A model generated the notes under the pieces. That model made no database searches. It saw only the letters and a list, made by a program, of their open reading frames with translations, and was not told the origin of the DNA. The translations under genes were made by a program, and so were the position numbers. A stretch of 64,000 nucleotides of DNA from Paenibacillus eucommiae (GTDB lineage: Bacteria > Bacillota > Bacilli > Paenibacillales > NBRC-103111), in the NCBI RefSeq assembly GCF_017874215.1, contig NZ_JAGGLB010000001.1:620001-684000 (forward strand), written 5' to 3'. Positions 1 to 7,555 of the stretch are shown in pieces; position 1 is the first letter of the stretch; the number at the start of each line of letters is the position of its first letter.

Positions 1-3000
1 CGACACTCTGAATATATCGAGAACATAACCCTCGTCTCCATTGCCCCCAGGGAAGGTAATATACCATGGCTGTCTTCGATACTCATCCACGCCAGCGTAG
101 CCTTTCTCCTCTCTGGCCTCCATAATCTTCACGATATCGTCGGCGGGGGCAAACAACGCCAAACTACCGCCCGATTGACTCTGCGAATTCACCTGCATAT
201 CTTTGCCGTCAACGACGACTGTATTGTGTCCCATCGTCGATGTCGCCCACTGCCGATATTTCGTATGGGTATATCCCAAATCGGGAATCAGCTCCTGGCC
301 ATTGCTATACAGGTTCAGGTTGAGCGGGTCATAATGATCATGGCCATATTTAGGGCTGAATGTCATGTAGAGTTGCGATTGATTCATGCCATCCCCCAGC
401 GCAAGGCGAGCGATTCCTGCTGCGGGTTGCAATAGGGAACCTAAGATCGGATTGGCTTGTCCCCCATATGCCCATGTATCCCCGAGAGGCACGTATTTCC
501 CATTCGGATATGTTAGCGATCTCAGCAGATCTTTCGATTTCTTCAAAATCGGAAGCTGCTCATCCATGTTTAGGTTTTGCAATCTTTCCCCTGTTCGCTG
601 AGATACAAATCCTGCGGGATCCGTCCATCCGTTCAGCATGCCTGCGACGATCGCGCTGCCACCAGCACTTTGATCGTGATAGGACATCGAAACTTCATTC
701 CAGAAGCCATCAAATAAGTATTGGCTCGAGACGGATACGGCTAAACGTTCCATCGCATCATGAACATAATCCGGTCTGTCAATAGCCCTGCCCATTTCTA
801 ATAATCCTTGCCATACATGATAATCCATGTTCGTATTCCTGTTTGCGTATGTGCGGACAAATTCAACCGAAGGTATAAACATCCCTTCTACAATTTTGGC
901 GCGAACATTCTCGCCTGCTTCCTGCGATAGTCGTTCAAAGGCATTCGTCGATTTGACCGTTGCGTAAGCCCGTGATAAGCGATTCAACGACTTAATATCC
1001 ATGAAATACCACCATTCCCATATTCCACCATAGTATGGATTTGGTGGTCCGGAAATATTGCTTAGCGGTTTGCTATTCCAAGGGTCATCGTACACCGGAA
1101 CGTATCCCTCATAGGCTTGAGCTAACTTATACAGGATTCGGGCAGCTCCGACCGGGTCCGTCTTCGCCAGTATTTCCGCCTGGTTCATCACATATTCCCG
1201 CTTCTTATACCATAGATGCGCCGTAATAAAGAATTTCTTGCCTTCATTATTTTCGTAATAAGGATATTCAACTGTCTCTCCTTTCCGATTGACTGCGGTC
1301 AGCATTTTATCCTCTGGGTATTGCGCATTCGGATAAACCAGACTGCTATACTTGCTTGTCAACTGATCAGGATTTTCCGGATTCCAGTCAAATAGCTGAT
1401 ACGGAGACAGCGCCGGTTGGTCCGGAAGACCTGCCCAGAATACCCCTGTATTTGAAGGAATCAAAGCGAGCAATCGTTGAACCTCTGGAGATGGAGGCGT
1501 TAGATCAACAGACTGTACAGGAGGCGCCGTATAATCTGGTTCGTTCAAGGTCCGGTCTCCCGCTTGAATCATATCTTCCCTGTCGAAACTGATGAGCGCG
1601 ATTCGCGTGTTCGCAGTCGATGGGGAATGAGCGACCATTTGTAATTGATAACTACCGTCTTCCGATGCCCTAGGATGAACAAACTCAATCGACACCTGAT
1701 TGCCCGATTTTTCAATGGATGGCGAATCCAACAAATAGGTTACCCCGGATGGCGTGATCCATTTGAGCTGTAATTGCTCGTTGCTTATATCGAACTCATT
1801 GTCAGGTATAACTACCCGTTTGTTCATATAGCCGAGGTAGGCCATGGTCAGTTGATTCGGATACCAGGGTACGAATACTTTGTCGGTGCTTATTTGCGGG
1901 TCTTCGGGAACCCGATCCAGGTAAAGCTTGCCGAAGCGCCCTTCTTGATCCGAATTGGTTATGAAGTACAGGAATCCATTGTCACCCGTTACATCCTGAT
2001 ATGTTGTCGTTTTCAAGGGGAACCAGGAGCTTACTGGAGCAGAATATGATTGATGACGCACTACGTTGATCCGAAGCTCTTCCCCTGATCCAATACCCTG
2101 CATTTTGACGGATTTGAGCGGAATCGCGACTTCGGCCGTCCAGTTACGATTATTCTGGTTCACCTTGACACTGGAGCTGAGATTTTTTACTGTACTTCCT
2201 CCATAATGATGTTCGGATATAACCCTTCTTCCATTATTGATTGAAAGCGGAGCTATGTACATTTTTTTACTGTCTTTACTGAGGATATACAGCTCCACGA
2301 AATCGGAATCGGTTGCTTCCGAAAGCGCTCCCTGTAATCCAAAGTATATATGATCCGCATCGTACAAAACCTTAACTTCAGTCTGCAGCGCCGACGAGTG
2401 ATTCTCGAAAGCCGTGACAAATCCGGATAGTGTTCGCGCTTCATTCCATGTCGATTCATTTAATAAGCCGTCGATTTGCGGTGTCTCTGCGGCAGCATGG
2501 ATTATGCTCCATTTATCCGCATAAACAGGAATATTTTGCGGAATTATTTGCTTATTCGTAACTTCAACCTCTTGACTATCGCTTGTCGTTATTCCAGACC
2601 ATGTGACTGAAGCGCTGATCGTCGTCTTCCCTGCCGATTTAGCTACAACAATGCCATTGTTATCAACGGAAGCGACAGCAGGGTTCGAGCTGTTAAATCC
2701 AATGCTGACGCCGTTCAAATCAATCAACGTGCTATCCGTTGCAAAGGCGCTCAAGGTTACATACGAATGGCGGCCTACATGGATACTCGTGTTGTCTACA
2801 GACATTTCAATTCGACCCATGCCGGCCAGGACGTTCAAGGCAACGGTACCTTCTCTCGCAATCCCATCCAGCGTTACTGTGGCTTTGATTGTGGCGTTGC
2901 CATATTGCTGCGCGGTTACCATCCCATCTTGATCCACACTGACAACCGCGTCATCGCTACTTTCAAATACGATTTCAGCACCAGTAAGGTCGGCGGCATT

Positions 3001-3642
3001 CTCATTACTCAACAATCCTGATACTTGCAACTGAATCTGTTCATTGACGGCAAGTAAGCTTGTCGGCGCAGCTATTGAAACGGATTCCAACTCCGGAGCG
3101 AGCTCCAACAGCTTTAACTCGCTAGGCTGCATATAATACCATGTGGAAGCATCATTCTTGCCTACTGCTGTAAACTTTAGCTTACGGATGCCCGACTTCA
3201 GATTAACCTTTCCTAATTCCAATTCCGATCCCATCATATAATCAGCTGCATAAAAATCATAATTCCCCACATTCATTCCATCTATTTCCAACTGGCCAAT
3301 GCCGGATCCTACTGACTGATAACCTTTAAAGTACACCTGATACGTACCGGAGGCAGGTATCGGAAGCTGAATCGTTCTTGAAGGGACTTCCAGACTCGTT
3401 TGAAGCGCGATCCCGAAAGAATCCCATTGTTCAACTTTGGGATAATTACTTGTTGCACCTTCTACAACGAAGCCTTCCGGTATGCCTGGCGTATCGTTAA
3501 TACCTGCCTTCCTGAAGTCATACTTAATCATTTGCGGTTCTGCAGCATAGCTCGTTGTTGGTACATGTACCATACTCATCAACATACTCATTACGAGCAA
3601 GAGCGCCATAACCGGCTTGAGTTGGCGTTTCCTTAGTTCCAT
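1..3642 (-). CDS. Secreted multidomain heparinase II/III-like polysaccharide lyase (C-terminus beyond window)
   Basis: The reading frame is open without a stop from the ATG at 3642 to the window edge, so about 1214 residues are visible and the C-terminus is missing. An AAGGAG site precedes the ATG. The N-terminus is a signal peptide with a hydrophobic core and a likely SPase I site after SYA (about residue 33). Next come a CBM35-like beta-sandwich (about 40-175), two bacterial Ig-like (Big_2) domains (about 180-360) and a CBM9-like domain (about 374-576). After these is a helical region typical of heparinase II/III lyases (about 680-1000). The lyase beta-sandwich signature includes GHDHYD near residue 1100 and the STMGHNTVVVDG stretch near 1140. 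Members of this family eliminate uronate-containing chains such as glycosaminoglycans or alginate; the substrate here is not visible. It lies downstream of a sugar ABC transporter on the same strand, which fits an extracellular depolymerase feeding that importer. Domain calls are by eye. Confidence 0.85.
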   Translation of the reverse strand, partial: MELRKRQLKPVMALLLVMSMLMSMVHVPTTSYAAEPQMIKYDFRKAGINDTPGIPEGFVVEGATSNYPKVEQWDSFGIALQTSLEVPSRTIQLPIPASGTYQVYFKGYQSVGSGIGQLEIDGMNVGNYDFYAADYMMGSELELGKVNLKSGIRKLKFTAVGKNDASTWYYMQPSELKLLELAPELESVSIAAPTSLLAVNEQIQLQVSGLLSNENAADLTGAEIVFESSDDAVVSVDQDGMVTAQQYGNATIKATVTLDGIAREGTVALNVLAGMGRIEMSVDNTSIHVGRHSYVTLSAFATDSTLIDLNGVSIGFNSSNPAVASVDNNGIVVAKSAGKTTISASVTWSGITTSDSQEVEVTNKQIIPQNIPVYADKWSIIHAAAETPQIDGLLNESTWNEARTLSGFVTAFENHSSALQTEVKVLYDADHIYFGLQGALSEATDSDFVELYILSKDSKKMYIAPLSINNGRRVISEHHYGGSTVKNLSSSVKVNQNNRNWTAEVAIPLKSVKMQGIGSGEELRINVVRHQSYSAPVSSWFPLKTTTYQDVTGDNGFLYFITNSDQEGRFGKLYLDRVPEDPQISTDKVFVPWYPNQLTMAYLGYMNKRVVIPDNEFDISNEQLQLKWITPSGVTYLLDSPSIEKSGNQVSIEFVHPRASEDGSYQLQMVAHSPSTANTRIALISFDREDMIQAGDRTLNEPDYTAPPVQSVDLTPPSPEVQRLLALIPSNTGVFWAGLPDQPALSPYQLFDWNPENPDQLTSKYSSLVYPNAQYPEDKMLTAVNRKGETVEYPYYENNEGKKFFITAHLWYKKREYVMNQAEILAKTDPVGAARILYKLAQAYEGYVPVYDDPWNSKPLSNISGPPNPYYGGIWEWWYFMDIKSLNRLSRAYATVKSTNAFERLSQEAGENVRAKIVEGMFIPSVEFVRTYANRNTNMDYHVWQGLLEMGRAIDRPDYVHDAMERLAVSVSSQYLFDGFWNEVSMSYHDQSAGGSAIVAGMLNGWTDPAGFVSQRTGERLQNLNMDEQLPILKKSKDLLRSLTYPNGKYVPLGDTWAYGGQANPILGSLLQPAAGIARLALGDGMNQSQLYMTFSPKYGHDHYDPLNLNLYSNGQELIPDLGYTHTKYRQWATSTMGHNTVVVDGKDMQVNSQSQSGGSLALFAPADDIVKIMEAREEKGYAGVDEYRRQPWYITFPGGNGDEGYVLDIFRVS

Positions 3643-3755
3643 GACTATCCATCTCCTTTAATTAACATTTCTGATATGGCCATTCATCCTGCGTGAATGC
3701 TCAAAGCCTTTCTGTAAATATCCCTTCATCCATTCGCCGAGCGCGGATCATCGGC

Positions 3756-4631
3756 TTAGCCTTTCACCGCTCCGACTAATTGGCCATGAATGAAATATTT
3801 TTGCACGAATGGATAAATCGCAATAATCGGCAGCACAGTCAGCATCAATGCCGCCATTTTCAGATTTCTCGGATCCACCGCCATCAGATCGGGCAAAAAT
3901 TGCATCCTCTCCTTACTTAGCTCCGAGGTAGTCAGCAGGTCGCGCAGCTGATATTGCAGTGTCCATAGCGCTTGATCGCGAGTATAGATCAGCACGCTGA
4001 ACCATTCGTTCCAGTAGCCGACCGCACTGAAGATGACAAACGCCATCGTCATCGGCAGCACAAGAGGCAGCACGAGCTTGAACAATATTTTAAAGTCGCC
4101 GGCACCATCGATTTCTGCACATTCAAGTAGCTCCTTGGGCAACTGGTCGATCACATTTTTGAACACAATAATATAGAAAATACTGACCACTGAAGGAAAA
4201 ATAAGCGCCCCGTACGTATTGTATAAGCCCAAATTGTTGACCAGCAAATACGTCGGCACTAGTCCTCCACTGAAAAACATCGTAATGATGAAATAGTAGA
4301 AAATCGGCTTTCTGCCGATCAAATTTTTACTTGATAGGGCATAAGCGGAAGATAATGAAAACAGAATAACCAGTGATGTATTCGTTACCGTCAGAAAAAC
4401 CGTGTTTAGCATGGAACGCATAAATGTATAATTGCTAATCAACTGCTTGTAGGCGTCTAACTGGAAACCAACCGGCCACAAACCGACCAGCCCTTGTCTG
4501 ACCGCCTTGGCATCACTGACCGAAATGGCCAAGACGTTGAAAAAAGGAATGAGGATGGAGAGTGAAAATACGATCATCAGGATGATGTTGACTATTTCAA
4601 ATACAATTCGCGACGGGGATCGATAGTTCAT
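3756..4631 (-). CDS. Carbohydrate ABC transporter permease, LplC/YtcP type (CUT1)
   Basis: This 291-residue integral membrane protein has about six hydrophobic segments. Its cytoplasmic loop, LLECAEIDGAGDFKILF, is the EAA-type ATPase-contact motif of binding-protein-dependent permeases. The C-terminus QKYFIHGQLVGAVKG is typical of the LplC branch. The start at 4631 is chosen because AAGGAG lies 8 nt upstream; an ATG three codons earlier is too close to that site. It follows the partner permease by 15 nt, and the two should form the heterodimeric channel for the lipoprotein receptor encoded just upstream. No ATPase gene is present here. Paenibacilli commonly energise such systems with a shared MsmX-type ATPase encoded elsewhere, and that is assumed here. 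Confidence 0.92.
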   Translation of the reverse strand: MNYRSPSRIVFEIVNIILMIVFSLSILIPFFNVLAISVSDAKAVRQGLVGLWPVGFQLDAYKQLISNYTFMRSMLNTVFLTVTNTSLVILFSLSSAYALSSKNLIGRKPIFYYFIITMFFSGGLVPTYLLVNNLGLYNTYGALIFPSVVSIFYIIVFKNVIDQLPKELLECAEIDGAGDFKILFKLVLPLVLPMTMAFVIFSAVGYWNEWFSVLIYTRDQALWTLQYQLRDLLTTSELSKERMQFLPDLMAVDPRNLKMAALMLTVLPIIAIYPFVQKYFIHGQLVGAVKG

Positions 4632-4646
4632 CGCCCACACTCCTTA

Positions 4647-5558
4647 TCAATAAAGTCCCATTCCGACTGTCTTTTTCGCCGCTCTGTTGGAGGAAACCAG
4701 CAGCAGAAAGCCGAGTACACTCTGGGTCAAGCCGATCGCAGTTGTCAGGCTGTACTGTGACTTTACTAGCCCAATCCGGTATATATAGGTGCTGATAACA
4801 TCCGAAACCTCATACACCATCGCATTTTGCAGCAAAAACACCCGTTCGAAGCCAATGCCGAACATGCTCGACAAGCGCAGCAGTAGCAGTAACACGATCA
4901 TCGGCACCAGGTGTGGCAACGTAATATGAATCAATTGCCGAACGCGACCCGCGCCATCGATCCAGGCCGCCTCATATAGCGTCTTGTCGATACCAACAAT
5001 AACAGCAAAATACAAAATTGCCGACCAGCCGACCCCTTTCCAGATGTCCGCGATGACGAGAATGCTGCGAAACGTCGATTCCTGCATCATGAAATGAATC
5101 GGTTCGATATGGAACAACCCTACGAGCATCTTGTTGAACAAGCCATCCGTCGGAGACAAAATTTGATACATGATGCCAGATACGACGACCCAGGAAAGAA
5201 AATGCGGCAAATACGAAATAGTCTGCACCAGTTTTTTGAACTTTTTCTGATAGAGCTCTGACACCAGCAAAGCGAACACGATGGGCGACGTGAAACCGAA
5301 CAGCAAATCATAAAAATTGATGATCAGCGTATTTTTCATAACTACCCAGAACATTCGGTCATGCAAAAAGTAAGAAAAATGCTTCCAACCGACCCAATCG
5401 CTGCCCAGCACGCCTTTGAACACCGAATAGTCCTGAAAGGCGATAATAATGCCGTACATCGGCATGTAATTAAACAAAAAAAGCGCGACCATCGCCGGTG
5501 CGAGCAGCACATACAGCGGGACTGTCTTTCTTATCCGGTTTTTCGTTCTAGTTTTCAT
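4647..5558 (-). CDS. Carbohydrate ABC transporter permease, LplB type (CUT1)
   Basis: This 303-residue protein has about six membrane helices. The loop LYEAAWIDGAGRVRQLIHITLP is the canonical EAA motif of the MalF/LplB branch. The start is set at 5558 (MKTRTKNR), behind GGGGAG. The frame stays open upstream to 5624, but that extension runs through a strong hairpin (5603-5624) and has no ribosome binding site. The gene is second in a receptor-permease-permease order and 15 nt ahead of the second permease. Its likely substrate is an oligosaccharide released by the neighbouring heparinase-like lyases (inference from context). Confidence 0.92.
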   Translation of the reverse strand: MKTRTKNRIRKTVPLYVLLAPAMVALFLFNYMPMYGIIIAFQDYSVFKGVLGSDWVGWKHFSYFLHDRMFWVVMKNTLIINFYDLLFGFTSPIVFALLVSELYQKKFKKLVQTISYLPHFLSWVVVSGIMYQILSPTDGLFNKMLVGLFHIEPIHFMMQESTFRSILVIADIWKGVGWSAILYFAVIVGIDKTLYEAAWIDGAGRVRQLIHITLPHLVPMIVLLLLLRLSSMFGIGFERVFLLQNAMVYEVSDVISTYIYRIGLVKSQYSLTTAIGLTQSVLGFLLLVSSNRAAKKTVGMGLY

Positions 5559-5602
5559 CAGTATTCTCCCCACTTCAGCTAATCTGCGGCAAATAGAACG
5601 GC

Positions 5603-5624
5603 GTGCCAGTGCGCACACTGGCAC
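5603..5624 (-). promoter_or_regulatory. Intercistronic hairpin between receptor and permease genes
   Basis: A perfect 9-bp stem, GTGCCAGTG and CACTGGCAC, with a 4-nt loop lies between the solute-binding protein stop (5652) and the first permease start (5558). No T-tract follows on the minus strand, so it is unlikely to be a full terminator. In many binding-protein operons such hairpins protect the upstream receptor message and give more receptor than permease; that role is inferred here. Confidence 0.6.
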
Positions 5625-5651
5625 TATCGCTCCCAGCGCCTACAGCCGTTA

Positions 5652-7304
5652 TTACCAATCCACCCGCTTGATTCCCATGTTTCTCAGCATCTCTTTGTTC
5701 GTATCCAGATACTTTTGCATCTCGTCATACATCAAGCCGCGGTAGTCCTTCTCCCACTTCGCTACTTCTTGATCGAACTGCTCAATCGACAGCTCGCCCA
5801 TAATCGTCTTGACGGTAAACTGATTAATGCGCTGCATCGATTCTGATTGTTTCAGGGCTACTGCTTCGGGCTGCACATAGCCGTTCAAATCGCCGAATCC
5901 ATTCTCCATAGCCTTCTGCATACGATGATCGATGCTATCATAGACTTCCTTCGTGTACTGTTCGCCGAGCGCAAGCTCGGTCTTGGCTCGACCCAGATCA
6001 GGTGCTCCTTCATAACCGGGGACAAAGGCGTAATAGTACGAATAACGTGTCCACTCTTCGCTAAGAGCTTTCAGACCCGGTACCTTTTTGCCGTTCTCCA
6101 CCTTAAAGGTTTTGCCTTCCTCACCCCAGAAAATATCCTCCACCAGTTCGTCGGAAGTAAACGCTTCGATCACCTTCCAGGCGCGATCTGGATCCTTGCT
6201 GCTGGATGAAATAAACAGCCCTTCTGTAAGAATCGGCGAGTTGCGGAATCCGTACGTATATTTCATATCGGCCAACTCGGCCGGCGGTTTCTTCAGATCG
6301 GGAATGAACATGTATTTGCGCCCATCCTTAATATTGTTGGCCGCATGGTTCGCATTCCACAGCAATCCAGGAGTCGCATTGCTGTCGAGCAAAATGAGAT
6401 CTTTCTCGATTTTCGCCCAGTACTGATCGGAGGTGACGCTGGCAAAGTCCTTGTCCAATATCCCCTCGGTATATAGCTGACGCATGACCGCTACAGCCGC
6501 GCGGTATTCGGGCAAGACTACATTGGGAACTACCTTTCCATTCATGATTCGAAATTCGTACGGGTTGGCTCCGTACAGATCGAAGATCGGCGTGCCGCCA
6601 TAGGAGAACAGCGCATCACCCAAATTTCGATTGGTGAAGACCGACTTTGTCGGGTTCGCTTTTTTGATCACACGCATCAGATCGACCCATTGCTCAACCG
6701 ACTCCGGCCATACGCCATTATTATACTTTTCCACCAAATCATAGCGGGCTATGACTCCGCTGCCTTGAGGTGCTTTATCATACGCCATCGGGATCCGCCA
6801 ATAATTCCCAGTCACCGGATCTTTGGACAATTCCATCATTTCTGGTGTCACATATTTCTGAATGATTGGCGATTTGTCGTAATACGCTTTCAAATCAATG
6901 AAGGCACCGGCTCGGGCAGCCTCGTACGATTGATCGGTCGTACCCGAGCTTTGAACGATATCCGGCAAGCTTCCGGAGGCCAGCATCAATTTGAACTTGG
7001 TGTCAAAATCGGCTTGCGGCACCATTTCCACCTTCAAATCGGTATTGGTCATCTCCTTGACTTTGTTGACAATGGGGTTATCACTCGGATTTAACCCATC
7101 TACTCTCGCACCATACATGAACAGGCTCAGCGGAACCTTCTTCTCCGGCACCTTGCTCGGTTCGCTGCTCACTGCTGGCGACGCGCTCCCCGGCGTAGGA
7201 CTACTACTGCCCTTGTCCGGCTTGGAAGAGCACGCGGTTAGCACCGTGCCCACCGCCAAAACCCCGACAAGCAATGTGCTAAGCAGTTTTAATGATTTTT
7301 TCAT
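5652..7304 (-). CDS. Extracellular solute-binding lipoprotein, LplA type
   Basis: This 550-residue exported receptor of a sugar ABC importer starts with a lipoprotein signal peptide; the lipobox LTAC gives Cys25 as the lipidated residue. A Ser/Pro/Lys-rich linker (about 26-58) tethers the receptor fold. The remainder has the size and style of Paenibacillus family 1 solute-binding proteins of the LplA group, including an SGSLPDIV stretch near residue 105. The start at 7304 has GGGAGG 10 nt upstream. It is the first gene of the receptor-permease-permease set. The 250-bp leader carries one copy of the GATCGCG element described separately (7474-7500). The ligand is unknown; heparinase-type neighbours suggest an unsaturated uronate-containing oligosaccharide. 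Confidence 0.92.
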   Translation of the reverse strand: MKKSLKLLSTLLVGVLAVGTVLTACSSKPDKGSSSPTPGSASPAVSSEPSKVPEKKVPLSLFMYGARVDGLNPSDNPIVNKVKEMTNTDLKVEMVPQADFDTKFKLMLASGSLPDIVQSSGTTDQSYEAARAGAFIDLKAYYDKSPIIQKYVTPEMMELSKDPVTGNYWRIPMAYDKAPQGSGVIARYDLVEKYNNGVWPESVEQWVDLMRVIKKANPTKSVFTNRNLGDALFSYGGTPIFDLYGANPYEFRIMNGKVVPNVVLPEYRAAVAVMRQLYTEGILDKDFASVTSDQYWAKIEKDLILLDSNATPGLLWNANHAANNIKDGRKYMFIPDLKKPPAELADMKYTYGFRNSPILTEGLFISSSSKDPDRAWKVIEAFTSDELVEDIFWGEEGKTFKVENGKKVPGLKALSEEWTRYSYYYAFVPGYEGAPDLGRAKTELALGEQYTKEVYDSIDHRMQKAMENGFGDLNGYVQPEAVALKQSESMQRINQFTVKTIMGELSIEQFDQEVAKWEKDYRGLMYDEMQKYLDTNKEMLRNMGIKRVDW

Positions 7305-7473
7305 TGCCTCTTTGCCTCCCTTAATATTTGTCTATTTCTCTTTCAGTATAAGCCTATTCCTCCGCCCGCAACATTGAGAATATCCACAAAATCAAGCATA
7401 ATCGCACACTCAGCCCCGCAAATATCCTTGTTTGGCCATGTACAATCTCACCTCAGCCTTCACAATCTCCCTA

Positions 7474-7500
7474 TTTAGGCGCGATCAAAAAAATAGCGGA
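7474..7500 (-). repeat. GATCGCG/T-tract element upstream of receptor gene
   Basis: Read on the minus strand, the core is CTATTTTTTTGATCGCG followed by CCTAAA. Nearly the same words occur at 10408-10435 (same orientation) and 10492-10517 (inverted), both upstream of the heparinase gene of this cluster. Candidate shared operator or promoter element; no regulator is assigned. Confidence 0.45.
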
Positions 7501-7555
7501 TCCATTCTGATTAATCCGGCCTGCACGCTCCTATGTTCAAGCCCACGGCAGCTTC

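Noticed and set aside
5559..5624. Upstream extension of the LplB-type permease to 5624
   Set aside because: It would be translated from within a strong hairpin without a Shine-Dalgarno; the internal ATG at 5558 has one.
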